NCBI RefSeq assembly: GCF_046530675.1
Contig: NZ_CP172558.1
Span: forward strand, 2,542,001-2,606,000
Direction: 5' to 3'
Length of the DNA stretch: 64,000 nt
Source: Chitinibacter sp046530675
GTDB taxonomy: Bacteria > Pseudomonadota > Gammaproteobacteria > Burkholderiales > Chitinibacteraceae
Shown here: positions 33,780 to 42,084 of the stretch, one piece after another
How the letters are laid out: each line of letters opens with the position of its first letter
Numbering within the stretch: the first letter of the stretch is position 1
The notes under the pieces: generated by a model
The model's database searches: none
The model's input: the letters and a program-made list of their open reading frames with translations, nothing else
What the model was told of the DNA's origin: nothing
Made by a program: the position numbers and the translations under genes

Positions 33780-35498
33780 GTGCTGAATCACCCTGCTATG
33801 CAAGCTTTTTTCGATCATTTGACTGAAACAAATCGCCAATGGACTGAGCAATGGGCAAAAGTGTTCCCTGCCGCAGAGCCCAGCCAGCATTTGAATGTCA
33901 TGCATGAGATGTTGCACAAAATACAACAATCACAACCTAATTTGTTGGGCGCGCAGACGGCATTCTACCAGCAGCAGATGGATTTATGGCTTGGCCTGAT
34001 AGGCGCGAAATCAGGAGTGAAAGTGGTTGAGGCGGATAAGTCGGATCGCCGTTTTAATGCGCCGGAGTGGGATACGCCCATTTTTGATTACATTCGCCAG
34101 AATTATTTACTGACGTCGAAATGGCTGCTCGATCAGATCAATTCTCCGCAATATGACGATGCAACGCGCGAAAAAATGTCTTTCTTTACCCGGCAGTATA
34201 TCGACGCGATGAGCCCGAGTAATTTTGCTTTTACCAATCCTGAAGTCATGAAACTGGCGCTGGAAACCAAAGGTGAAAGCCTGCAGGAAGGCATGAAGCA
34301 ATTACTGGCCGATATGCAAAAAGGCTCGATTACGATGACTGATGAAAGTCAGTTTGAAGTCGGTAAAAATCTGGCCGTCACACCGGGTGAAGTTATTTTT
34401 GAAAATGACTTGTTCCAGCTGATTCAATACACGCCAAGTACCCCTCAGGTGTATAGCCGTCCACTGCTAGTTGTTCCGCCATGTGTGAACAAATACTACA
34501 TTATGGATTTGCAGCCAGCCAATTCGATGATGAGTTATATCGTCAGTCAGGGCTTTACGACTTTCCTGGTTTCCTGGAAATCAATCGAGCCACACCAAGG
34601 TGATTTGCGCTGGGATGATTACATCGAAACCGGTGTGATCAAGGCTGCTGAAGTGGTGCGTGAAATCAGCAAAGCAGAAAAAATCAATGTACTGTCGTTC
34701 TGCATCGGCGGCGAATTAGTATCCACTGCCATGCCGGTGATGAAAGCACGCGGCTTGGACTGGTTTGAATCAGTCACGCTGATGACGGTGATGCTCGATC
34801 ACACCGATCCGGGTGAAATCAAACATTTCATTGACTGGAATATTATTCGTCAGCGCGAAACGCAGGCGCAAGGTGTGATTGGCGGTAAAGAGCTGGCTCG
34901 GACGTTCTCGGCACTGCGCTCTAACGATTTGATCTGGAATTATGTCGTTAATAATTACCTGAAAGGCAAAAACCCTGCACCGTTTGATCTGTTGTACTGG
35001 AATAGTGATTCGGCCAATCTCGCTTTGCCGATGCACACCTTCTTCCTGCGCAATATGTATCTGGAAAACAATCTGATCAAACCCAATTCATTCAGCCTGT
35101 GTGGCACGTCGATTGATCTGACGACCATCAATGTGCCAACGTATATTTTTGCCGCACGTGAAGATCATATCGTGCCTTGGCAATCGGCTTTTGCTACGAC
35201 GAAGATTTTTAAAGGACCAATCCGTTTTGTACTGGGGGCTTCAGGTCATATTGCCGGTGCGATTAACCCGGTTTCGACCAATAAGCGCAATTACTGGGTC
35301 AATGACAATGTCGCGCTCAATCCGGAAGATTGGTTTAACAGTGCCGAATCTCGTCCTGGCAGCTGGTGGCAGGATTGGTCGGCCTGGCTGGCTCCCCATT
35401 CAGGCAGCCAAGTCGCCGCGCCGAAAAAAGCAGGCAATACCAAATACAAAATGATCGAGCCCGCGCCTGGTCGTTATGTGAAAGCCAAAGTGGTTTGA
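33780..35498 (+). CDS. phaC: Class I poly(3-hydroxyalkanoate) synthase
   Basis: 572 aa from the GTG at 33780, which has GGAG 6 nt upstream; a frame open to 33690 has no such signal. It polymerises 3-hydroxyacyl-CoA into storage polyester at the granule surface. An N-terminal PhaC_N domain precedes the alpha/beta-hydrolase core. The triad is Cys308 (SFCIGGE), Asp462 (REDHIVPW) and His490 (GASGHIAG). The lipase-like box has Ser where class I enzymes often have Gly. Length fits class I. phaA follows after a repeat-bearing gap of 223 bp. Confidence 0.94.
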   Translation: MLNHPAMQAFFDHLTETNRQWTEQWAKVFPAAEPSQHLNVMHEMLHKIQQSQPNLLGAQTAFYQQQMDLWLGLIGAKSGVKVVEADKSDRRFNAPEWDTPIFDYIRQNYLLTSKWLLDQINSPQYDDATREKMSFFTRQYIDAMSPSNFAFTNPEVMKLALETKGESLQEGMKQLLADMQKGSITMTDESQFEVGKNLAVTPGEVIFENDLFQLIQYTPSTPQVYSRPLLVVPPCVNKYYIMDLQPANSMMSYIVSQGFTTFLVSWKSIEPHQGDLRWDDYIETGVIKAAEVVREISKAEKINVLSFCIGGELVSTAMPVMKARGLDWFESVTLMTVMLDHTDPGEIKHFIDWNIIRQRETQAQGVIGGKELARTFSALRSNDLIWNYVVNNYLKGKNPAPFDLLYWNSDSANLALPMHTFFLRNMYLENNLIKPNSFSLCGTSIDLTTINVPTYIFAAREDHIVPWQSAFATTKIFKGPIRFVLGASGHIAGAINPVSTNKRNYWVNDNVALNPEDWFNSAESRPGSWWQDWSAWLAPHSGSQVAAPKKAGNTKYKMIEPAPGRYVKAKVV

Positions 35499-35503
35499 TT
35501 TTT

Positions 35504-35620
35504 AAGTGGCAAGTAAAAAGCTTCCCAGCTTCCTTACCTCGCCTTGCCGTACGATTTGTACTGCCTACGGTTCGGTGCCTTGTTGGATGGGGTGGCCTCG
35601 GGTCAAAACTTTTTGATGAT
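35504..35620. repeat. Dispersed imperfect-palindrome element, copy B
   Basis: About 117 bp between phaC and phaA, closely similar to copy C (59465-59570): AAGTGGCAAG, A run, then TTACCTCGCCTTG, CCGTACGATTTGTACTGCC and ending AAAACTTTTTGA. It has a small extra block before the distal arm. Within a transcript it would fold into a long imperfect hairpin separating the two PHA genes. Confidence 0.7.
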
Positions 35621-35721
35621 GATTTAATTAATTTATCCAGCAAGGCCGCCGCGCCTTGCTTTTTTTAGAACCAAATGCTTACAGCTAGATGTTGTTTGCT
35701 TTTGTTGCGAGAGGACTATTT

Positions 35722-36900
35722 ATGACTGAAGTGGTTATTGTTGCAGCCGGCCGTACAGCCTTGGGTAATTTTTCTGGGGGACTGGCTAAAGTAGCTGCGC
35801 CAGAATTGGGCGCGACCGTGATTCGCGCTTTGCTCGAAAAAACCGGAGTGAAAGCTGAACAAGTGTCAGAAGTCATTTTGGGTAATGTATTAACTGCCGG
35901 CCTGGGCCAAAATCCAGCCCGTCAGGCCGTACGCCGTGCCGGTCTGCCAGATGCAGTGCCAGGTTTGACGATCAATCAGGTGTGCGGCTCTGGTCTGAAA
36001 GCCGTAGCCCTGGGCGCGCAAGCCATTCTGGCTGGTGATGCTGAGATCGTGATTGCCGGTGGTCAGGAAAACATGTCGGCCAGCCCGCATATCCTGAACG
36101 GCAGCCGCGATGGTTTCCGCATGGGTAATGCCAGTCTCGTTGACAGCATGGTGTACGACGGTCTGACTGACGCGTACAACAACTATCACATGGGCGTGAC
36201 TGCAGAAAACATTGCCAAAAAATACAGCATTACGCGTGAAGAGCAAGATGCTTTGGCGTTGTCTTCACAACAGAAAGCCGCTGCCGCACAAGCAGCGGGC
36301 CGTTTCAACGATGAAATCATTCCGGTCGTGATTCCGCAGAAGAAAGGCGATCCAGTCGTTTTCAATCAGGATGAATTTATCAAACCATCAACAACAGCCG
36401 AGTCTTTGGCTAAATTGCGTGCAGCGTTTGATAAAGAAGGCACGGTAACAGCGGGTAATGCATCGGGTATTAACGATGGCGCCGCTGCGGTTCTGCTGAT
36501 GAGCCGCGACAAAGCCAATGAGCTGGGTCTGACGGTATTGGCTTCGATCAAGGCATCGGCGAGCACCGGTCTTGATCCATCGATCATGGGTATGGGGCCG
36601 GTGTCTGCAACGCAACGCGCTTTGGCCAAAGCCGGTTGGAGCATCGATGATCTTGATTTGATCGAAGCCAATGAAGCTTTTGCCGCACAAGCTTTGGGCG
36701 TGGCGCGCGAATTGAAATGGGATCTGAACAAGGTCAACGTGAACGGTGGAGCGATTGCCTTAGGTCACCCGATTGGCGCGTCAGGCTGCCGCGTGCTGGT
36801 TACTCTGATTCATGAAATGGTACGTCGCGATGCGAAAAAAGGCCTGGCAACTTTGTGTATCGGTGGGGGTATGGGCGTAGCGCTGTGCGTTGAACGCTAA
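35722..36900 (+). CDS. phaA: Acetyl-CoA C-acetyltransferase (beta-ketothiolase)
   Basis: 392 aa from the ATG at 35722 with GAGAGGA upstream. It condenses two acetyl-CoA into acetoacetyl-CoA, the first step toward 3-hydroxybutyryl-CoA. Active-site Cys88 in QVCGSGLKA, the GHPIGASG histidine and the C-terminal CIGGGMG cysteine are present. No acetoacetyl-CoA reductase (phaB) follows; it must be elsewhere. It could equally act in fatty-acid or ketone metabolism. Confidence 0.93.
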   Translation: MTEVVIVAAGRTALGNFSGGLAKVAAPELGATVIRALLEKTGVKAEQVSEVILGNVLTAGLGQNPARQAVRRAGLPDAVPGLTINQVCGSGLKAVALGAQAILAGDAEIVIAGGQENMSASPHILNGSRDGFRMGNASLVDSMVYDGLTDAYNNYHMGVTAENIAKKYSITREEQDALALSSQQKAAAAQAAGRFNDEIIPVVIPQKKGDPVVFNQDEFIKPSTTAESLAKLRAAFDKEGTVTAGNASGINDGAAAVLLMSRDKANELGLTVLASIKASASTGLDPSIMGMGPVSATQRALAKAGWSIDDLDLIEANEAFAAQALGVARELKWDLNKVNVNGGAIALGHPIGASGCRVLVTLIHEMVRRDAKKGLATLCIGGGMGVALCVER

Positions 36901-36909
36901 TAGCGGGCA

Positions 36910-36925
36910 ATACATGGGCATGTAT
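36910..36925. repeat. ATACATG-gg-CATGTAT palindrome after phaA
   Basis: Perfect 7-bp arms with a 2-bp centre, 10 bp after the phaA stop and before the terminator, in the gap between convergent phaA and mscL. It may be a diverged relative of the GGGTATA elements. Confidence 0.3.
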
Positions 36926-36947
36926 CTAATACAGATACCGCCAAATA

Positions 36948-36990
36948 AAAAAACCGCAGCTACTTCATATAAGAAAAGCTGCGGTTTTTT
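36948..36990. terminator. Bidirectional terminator between phaA and mscL
   Basis: ACCGCAGCT at 36953-36961 pairs with AGCTGCGGT at 36977-36985 with A and T runs on the outer sides and a 15-nt loop. Confidence 0.85.
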
Positions 36991-37009
36991 ATTTACGCGA
37001 ACAAAGTGA

Positions 37010-37435
37010 TTACTTTTTCAACGAATCACGAATTTCGCGCAGCAAAGCAATTTCTTCCGGCGTTTCAACGACGACAGGCGCTGGCGCCTCTTCACGCTTG
37101 ATTTTATTCATCGCTTTGACCACCAGGAATATAGCGAAAGCAACAATCGTAAAGCTGATCATGCTGTTGATAAACAGGCCAAAATTGAGCGTGACTGCAC
37201 CAGCATCCTGTGCGGCTTTGAGCGTTTCGTAAGGGCCGGCAACTTTTGTACCTTCGACCAAAGTGACAAACATATTGGTGAAATCAACTTTGCCAATCAG
37301 AAAACCCAGCGGCGGCATAATGATGTCTTTGACCAGCGAATCAACAATCTTGCCAAATGCCGCGCCGATCACGACACCAACAGCCAGATCGATGACATTG
37401 CCGCGCATGGCAAACTCGCGAAATTCCTTGAACAT
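37010..37435 (-). CDS. mscL: Large-conductance mechanosensitive channel
   Basis: 141 aa from the ATG at 37435 (GGAG upstream). N-terminal FKEFREFAMRGNVIDLAVGVVIGAAFGKIV holds the gate helix. The second membrane helix is at about 75-100 and a cytosolic helical bundle follows (RDSLKK end). It forms a pentameric inner-membrane emergency valve opened by membrane tension on hypo-osmotic shock. Confidence 0.96.
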   Translation of the reverse strand: MFKEFREFAMRGNVIDLAVGVVIGAAFGKIVDSLVKDIIMPPLGFLIGKVDFTNMFVTLVEGTKVAGPYETLKAAQDAGAVTLNFGLFINSMISFTIVAFAIFLVVKAMNKIKREEAPAPVVVETPEEIALLREIRDSLKK

Positions 37436-37474
37436 AATCAACTCCGGAAAAATAGAAGTAGGAAAAATAATTGT

Positions 37475-38530
37475 TTAATCTTTCACAACCGTCAAGTAAA
37501 CCGTAATTTCTTCACGGTCGTGATAGAGGTGCTTGGCGGTGATTTTGCACGGCATGCCGGCTTTTTCCAGCTTGGACTCGATCAGGCCAAAGCATTTGCA
37601 CACTTCCAGATAGCGCTTTTTCATTGGCAGCTTCAGATTGAAAATCGAGCGGCGCGCATTGCCGGCCGCTACCCATTTGGCAATCAGCTCGGCAACGCGG
37701 ATCGGCTGTTCGACCATATCGCACACCAGCCATTCAACCGGGTTTTTAGGGCGGAATTTGAAACCATCATCGCGAATATGTTTCACCTGATGGTGGCCGT
37801 CCATGCTGCCCTTCATCGGGCCGTTATCAATGGCAAACACTTTCAGTCCACGACTTACCAACTGATAGGTCCAGCCGCCCGGTGCAGCCCCCAGATCGAC
37901 CGCGCTCATGCCTTCGCGCAATTTGCTTTCCGGATTGTCAACCAGTACCAGAATCGCCTCGAGCAGTTTAAGGGTCGAGCGGCTAGGTGCATCGACCGGC
38001 ATACGCAGGCGCGGAATGCCATTAATCCAGTCGGTCTCTTTGGCTGGGCGTGAACAGATAAAAACTTCATTTTGCTGCGGGAAAAACAGATGCAGGCGAT
38101 TACGGACACGCTGCGGCTGCAGCCAGTTGTTTTCGGCGGCGGCTTTGGCGACATAATCGCCAAATTTGCGGCAAAAACTTGATAATGACTTGCCATCGTT
38201 GGTATCCGGGTATTCAAGCCAGATGTCGCTGAAAGCTGAATTAATTGTTTTTAGCGAATTGACAATCGGAGTGAGCCTATCTTTGCCGCCCAGTGTGAGG
38301 TGATCATGTACGAGCAAGGTCTGACGAGGAAAAATCAGCGATTTATTGACCAGGCTAATCAAAGCTTTCGGATTTTTTTCATCCGGCGTGAATAATATCC
38401 AGCCGTCGCCACGTTCGAAAGTGCCATCACATGCGATATTGTCGGCAATTTCTTCGGCACAATCAGGCTCAAAACCCGCCCGGCAATAAGCTAACAGGCC
38501 AGATGGAACGGCGGTATTGATTTCAGACAT
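37475..38530 (-). CDS. rlmM: 23S rRNA (cytidine(2498)-2'-O)-methyltransferase RlmM
   Basis: 351 aa from the ATG at 38530. It methylates the 2'-O of C2498 in 23S rRNA. A THUMP-like N-terminal domain precedes the Rossmann methyltransferase domain with VDLGAAPGGWTYQLV as the SAM motif. K-D-K-E type catalytic residues are expected around KRYLEVCKC and the CDMVEQP segment. Length matches RlmM (about 350-366). Confidence 0.93.
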   Translation of the reverse strand: MSEINTAVPSGLLAYCRAGFEPDCAEEIADNIACDGTFERGDGWILFTPDEKNPKALISLVNKSLIFPRQTLLVHDHLTLGGKDRLTPIVNSLKTINSAFSDIWLEYPDTNDGKSLSSFCRKFGDYVAKAAAENNWLQPQRVRNRLHLFFPQQNEVFICSRPAKETDWINGIPRLRMPVDAPSRSTLKLLEAILVLVDNPESKLREGMSAVDLGAAPGGWTYQLVSRGLKVFAIDNGPMKGSMDGHHQVKHIRDDGFKFRPKNPVEWLVCDMVEQPIRVAELIAKWVAAGNARRSIFNLKLPMKKRYLEVCKCFGLIESKLEKAGMPCKITAKHLYHDREEITVYLTVVKD

Positions 38531-38597
38531 GATTGCGCTCGGTATAAAAGCCGCAAGCATACCCAAGAAAAGCCTTTATGACCATGCAGGGATGGGC

Positions 38598-40169
38598 TTA
38601 AATGCCCTTGCTTTTGCGCAACGTTTGCGGGATGCGCATTTCAAATCTGGTGCCTTTGCCTTGTTCGGAAAAGACTTTGATCGTGCCGCCCAATGTTTGG
38701 GTCACAAGATTAAAAACAATATTGAGCCCCAGCCCGCTGCCACCGTTGGCACGTTTGGTTGTGAAAAATGGATCGAAAATTTTATCAATCAGGGCGGAGG
38801 AAATGCCTGCGCCATTATCGCTGAAGTCCAGAATCACCATTTCTTGTTCCTTATGGGCTGAAATGACAATGGTATTTGGATGTTTGGCATTTTCCTGTTC
38901 AGGGTGTTCAAAAGCATGCAGCAAGGCATTGTTGAGTAAATTGGTCAGGATCTGTGAAACAGCACCAGGAAAACTGTCCATCTTGATTTCGTCGGGGCAA
39001 TCGATTTGGATAGAAACGGCGACATGCTTAATTAATGGCCGCAAACTGGTCATGATTTCATGCAAGTATTCGCGCAATTCAAAATCGCGCTGGACTTCCG
39101 AAGTCTGATCGACTGCAACGCGTTTGAAACTTTGAATCAGATCGGCAGCACGTGTGGCATTGTTCAGAATCAGTTTGGCCGACTGCATGGCCGTTTCGCC
39201 ATAATTGAGCACTTCGGATTTTTTGATCTGGCCGCTCTCGAGCATATTCTTAAACAACTGGGTTTCATCGCTTAAAACCGATGCGCTGGTTAAAATGACG
39301 CCAACTGGTGTATTGATTTCATGAGCAACGCCAGCAACCAGACTACCTAGCGAAGCCATTTTTTCAGATTGCACCAAAGAAGCCTGAGTTTCCTTTAATT
39401 GCTGCAGGGCACTTTCAGCTTCTTCCTTGGCTTGACGCATTTCGGCTTCGGCAAGCGACATCATGGCGACATTGTCTTGTAGCCGGTGAGCAATCCGGTT
39501 ATAGCCGATCGAAACTTCGTCAATTTCCTGATACGGATCTCGAGGCAGGTCTATATCCTGATAGGCATTTTCTATCTCAGCAATTTGATGAAACCGATCG
39601 CGCAGCAATGACAGGGGGCGAATAACAATTTGTCGCATCGTATGCGATAGAGCCATTACAACCAATAAATCAAGAATGATAATTTCGATGATTTTATTGG
39701 TAATCTGTTCATTCAATTGAGCCGTAATAATCTGGGGGTTCGTCGAGAAATGGATTTCCCCCAATTTTTTCTGACTGTCGACGCCCGTGTAATTAAGCGG
39801 AAACCGCAGGCTATTCTGGTCGCTGACCGAGTTTTTTACTTTGGCAATCGTTCCGTTTTCAAGACGTTTTCGGCCATCGAGAAAAGTATTGCCGCTGTAG
39901 ACCTCAATCTGGTTGATTCCTGCATAACTGATTTCTGCATCCAGAATCCGTGCCAGCTGTGCATCGTCAAAATTCCACAGCACTCCAGGGACCACTGTTT
40001 GCAGGCGTAGCACCATGCTTTTTTCATATTCGAGCAATTCCGATTCAAGACGTTTTTTCGCATCAAAATAGGAAATCGCACCTGATAGCGACAAGGCGCT
40101 GGTCAGGATAATTACGAAAATCAAATTAAGGTAAGTACGAATGCGGCGCATGGCGAAGAAGAGGCTCAA
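38598..40169 (-). CDS. Membrane sensor histidine kinase without adjacent regulator
   Basis: 523 aa. Two membrane helices (about 13-33 and 160-176) enclose a periplasmic sensor of about 125 residues. A HAMP-like segment (about 178-235), a coiled coil (240-270) and the HisKA-type dimerisation helix with GVAHEINTPVG (His283) follow. N, G1 and G2 boxes of the ATPase (LLNNALLHAF, FSDNGAGIS, GGSGLGLNIV) are intact. No response regulator is next to it. The His-box style is that of large HATPase kinases linked with methyl-accepting or nutrient responses. Signal unknown. A start at the second ATG (40151) is possible. Confidence 0.85.
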   Translation of the reverse strand: MSLFFAMRRIRTYLNLIFVIILTSALSLSGAISYFDAKKRLESELLEYEKSMVLRLQTVVPGVLWNFDDAQLARILDAEISYAGINQIEVYSGNTFLDGRKRLENGTIAKVKNSVSDQNSLRFPLNYTGVDSQKKLGEIHFSTNPQIITAQLNEQITNKIIEIIILDLLVVMALSHTMRQIVIRPLSLLRDRFHQIAEIENAYQDIDLPRDPYQEIDEVSIGYNRIAHRLQDNVAMMSLAEAEMRQAKEEAESALQQLKETQASLVQSEKMASLGSLVAGVAHEINTPVGVILTSASVLSDETQLFKNMLESGQIKKSEVLNYGETAMQSAKLILNNATRAADLIQSFKRVAVDQTSEVQRDFELREYLHEIMTSLRPLIKHVAVSIQIDCPDEIKMDSFPGAVSQILTNLLNNALLHAFEHPEQENAKHPNTIVISAHKEQEMVILDFSDNGAGISSALIDKIFDPFFTTKRANGGSGLGLNIVFNLVTQTLGGTIKVFSEQGKGTRFEMRIPQTLRKSKGI

Positions 40170-40188
40170 TGAGTTTTCAATCTAGCAG

Positions 40189-40854
40189 CTAATCGCGCCT
40201 TTGCAGGTATTTTCGGTCGTCAAACGTGGCGACCCAATGCGGTTGCCAGACGACCATTAGAGTTAGGTTCAGTCCCGTGGTAAAGCCTTCGGGCCAGCCC
40301 ATCAAAAAGTAATAGGGCAGTATTTCAGAATACAGAAATTCCCAGGAATAAAGTGCTGAGCTGGTCAACGTCAGGCAATGGAAAAAGCCGAACAGCCACA
40401 TGCTCAGTGCTGCAGCGCCGAAACAATTTAGGAAAATATAGATGAAATAATTATGGGGAAGGCGATGTTGCGCCCAGCGAAGCAGCAAAGTGCAGACCGT
40501 GATCGGAATCGCCGCTTTGAGTCCCCATAAAATGCCGATGTCGACCCAGGCAATATGTCCGAAAATCGCCTGTAGTAACACAATGGCAGCCATGCCGAGC
40601 ATTGCGCGGTAGGGACCTGCAATCAAAGTAAGGGCCGCACTGCCCAGAATATGAAACGTGATTCCCTGCTGGATTTGTGCACGCAGCTGCCAGAGCAACA
40701 GGATGACAACGCAAGCTGCAAGCCAGCTATTTCGGTGAGGGTTCGAGAGTGTATGCCAGTTTTCACGGCGCAGAGCGTGAACCAAACCGGCGATGAGCAA
40801 AAACCAGCCGAGTAGTTGCCAGAATTCGCTGTAAATGGCCTCGTTGCTGCTCAT
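40189..40854 (-). CDS. CbiM-like energy-coupling factor transporter membrane protein
   Basis: 221 aa with about six membrane segments. FHILGSAALTLIAGPYRAMLGM, GLKAAIPI and the C-terminal GWPEGFTTGL block resemble the substrate-specific subunit of cobalt/nickel ECF transporters. The N-terminal metal-binding MHIxxG start of classical CbiM is absent, and no CbiQ or CbiO lies nearby, so transport function is uncertain. It sits 19 bp upstream of the histidine kinase gene and 17 bp after the hydrolase gene. Confidence 0.65.
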   Translation of the reverse strand: MSSNEAIYSEFWQLLGWFLLIAGLVHALRRENWHTLSNPHRNSWLAACVVILLLWQLRAQIQQGITFHILGSAALTLIAGPYRAMLGMAAIVLLQAIFGHIAWVDIGILWGLKAAIPITVCTLLLRWAQHRLPHNYFIYIFLNCFGAAALSMWLFGFFHCLTLTSSALYSWEFLYSEILPYYFLMGWPEGFTTGLNLTLMVVWQPHWVATFDDRKYLQRRD

Positions 40855-40871
40855 CTTTGTTTGAGCTAGCG

Positions 40872-41519
40872 TTAGAAACGCCAGGCTTTATCGACCAGCT
40901 CGCCTAGTTGCGTGAGCCTGCCGTGGAAAAAATGCCCAACGCCGGGAACGACGAGCACCGGCAATTGCTGCGGCCGCGCCCAGTCGAGTACCGCCTGCAG
41001 ACTGATAACCTCGTCTTCTTCGCCGTGGATCACCAGTGTGCCTTTGGGAACAGTCGGGAAATCGTAACGGCTGACTGCCGGGCCGACCAGAATCATCCCT
41101 TCGACTTCATGCTCACCTAGCCGCTCGCGCAGGCGGCTTTGTACCAGCGTGCCAAAAGAAAACCCAGCCAGCGTCAGCCGATTGAGGCCGGGGTACTGGC
41201 TGCGCGCATACGACAGCACGGCGGCCATATCGTCGGGCTCAAGCTCGCCCCGGCTGTGTTCGCCTTCCGAGTTGCCGACGCCGCGCAGATTCGGGCAGAG
41301 GCAGACATAACCGAGCCGTGACAAAGTTTTCGCCAACGTATGGACAATCTTGTTATTAAAAGTGCCACCCTCGGTCGGATTCGGATGCGCAATCAGCGCA
41401 ATGCCGACGGTTTCCGACCACGCCGAATCAAGCCGCAGGCATTCGAGCTTGCCCGCCGGGCCGTCGATTTCGATTAAATCAAAAGTAGCTGCTTTGCGGG
41501 GTATATTCGTAGAAGTCAT
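40872..41519 (-). CDS. Alpha/beta hydrolase
   Basis: 215 aa from the ATG at 41519. Catalytic serine is in LAGFSFGTLVQ, the acid in HGEEDEVI, and the histidine in VPGVGHFFHG. HPNPTEGGTFNNKIV near the N-terminus is the oxyanion segment seen in a widely distributed proteobacterial esterase/CocE-like group. Substrate unknown. The gene is in a run of closely spaced minus-strand genes. Confidence 0.85.
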   Translation of the reverse strand: MTSTNIPRKAATFDLIEIDGPAGKLECLRLDSAWSETVGIALIAHPNPTEGGTFNNKIVHTLAKTLSRLGYVCLCPNLRGVGNSEGEHSRGELEPDDMAAVLSYARSQYPGLNRLTLAGFSFGTLVQSRLRERLGEHEVEGMILVGPAVSRYDFPTVPKGTLVIHGEEDEVISLQAVLDWARPQQLPVLVVPGVGHFFHGRLTQLGELVDKAWRF

Positions 41520-41566
41520 TTTCAAATTGTTATGTAGTTAAATACATCACCAGAGTATGCTGGTTT

Positions 41567-41594
41567 CGCCTCACGCCTCACGCCTCACGCCTCA
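41567..41594. repeat. Four tandem copies of a 7-bp unit CGCCTCA
   Basis: CGCCTCA is repeated four times without interruption at 41567-41594, in the gap between the hydrolase and ferredoxin genes. The last copy supplies the TGA stop of the ferredoxin gene on the minus strand. Such a short array is prone to slippage. Confidence 0.75.
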
Positions 41595-41903
41595 GATTTT
41601 CAGGCGCTCAACGACGCGACCATGCACGAGATGCTCGTTGATGATTTCGTCGATGTCGTCTTTGTCGATGTAGGTGTACCAGGTTTCTTCCGGGTAAATC
41701 ACGATCACCGGACCTTCTTCGCAGCGCTCCAGACAGCCCGCTTTATTAATCCGCACTTTGCCCGTGCCATTCAAGCCCAGCGCTTTAACGCGCTCTTTGG
41801 CGTAGGCCCACAGCGTGTCGGCACCACAACTATTACAGCTCTGGCGCTCGCCAGGCTCGCGCTGATTCAGGCAGAAAAAAACGTGGTGTTGATAGAAACT
41901 CAT
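41592..41903 (-). CDS. Thioredoxin-like [2Fe-2S] ferredoxin
   Basis: 103 aa. Cysteines in FFCLNQREPGERQSCNSCGAD and AGCLERCEEGP give the Cys-x(10-14)-Cys ... Cys-x3-Cys pattern of thioredoxin-fold [2Fe-2S] ferredoxins. VIYPEETWYTYIDKDDID is a typical C-terminal block. It is cytosolic and presumably donates electrons. Its partner is unknown; the Rieske oxygenase in this window is one untested possibility. Confidence 0.87.
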   Translation of the reverse strand: MSFYQHHVFFCLNQREPGERQSCNSCGADTLWAYAKERVKALGLNGTGKVRINKAGCLERCEEGPVIVIYPEETWYTYIDKDDIDEIINEHLVHGRVVERLKI

Positions 41904-41923
41904 TGTGACCTCGTACAGGAATG

Positions 41924-41950
41924 CGTAGGAGCGGGCTCGCCCGCGAATAT
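41924..41950. repeat. REP-like palindrome resembling the Pseudomonas REP core
   Basis: GTAGGAGCGGGCTCGCCCGC starting at 41925, followed by GAATAT, closely resembles the core of Pseudomonas REP sequences. The stem GCGGGC (41931-41936) / GCCCGC (41939-41944) is perfect with a 2-nt centre. Only one copy is visible in this window. Confidence 0.5.
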
Positions 41951-42030
41951 TTGGTAAAACAAACCAGTTCCCGAGTAAGCTCGCCCTTAATTAGTACACC
42001 TTCTCGCGCTGCGAGGAGTCCCGCATGAAG

Positions 42031-42071
42031 CACCCTTGGGGGGTACCCTCTCAGGGAGAGGGCGGAGGGTG
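42031..42071. repeat. Nested GC-rich palindrome
   Basis: Inner arms CCCTCTC (42046-42052) and GAGAGGG (42056-42062), outer arms CACCC (42031-42035) and GGGTG (42067-42071). This resembles the dispersed CCCTCTC..GAGAGGG palindromes of several proteobacteria. Nothing else is seen in the 181-bp gap apart from the REP-like sequence. Confidence 0.45.
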
Positions 42072-42084
42072 TGGGTATAAAACA

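Noticed and set aside
35335..35643. 102-aa minus-strand frame across copy B of the palindromic repeat, and a similar 61-aa frame over copy A (7751-7936)
   Set aside because: They share a peptide only because the repeat DNA is shared; no start signals and one overlaps phaC antisense.
41567..41594. Tandem CGCCTCA units as a possible CRISPR remnant
   Set aside because: Repeat unit is 7 bp with no spacers; it is a simple tandem repeat.
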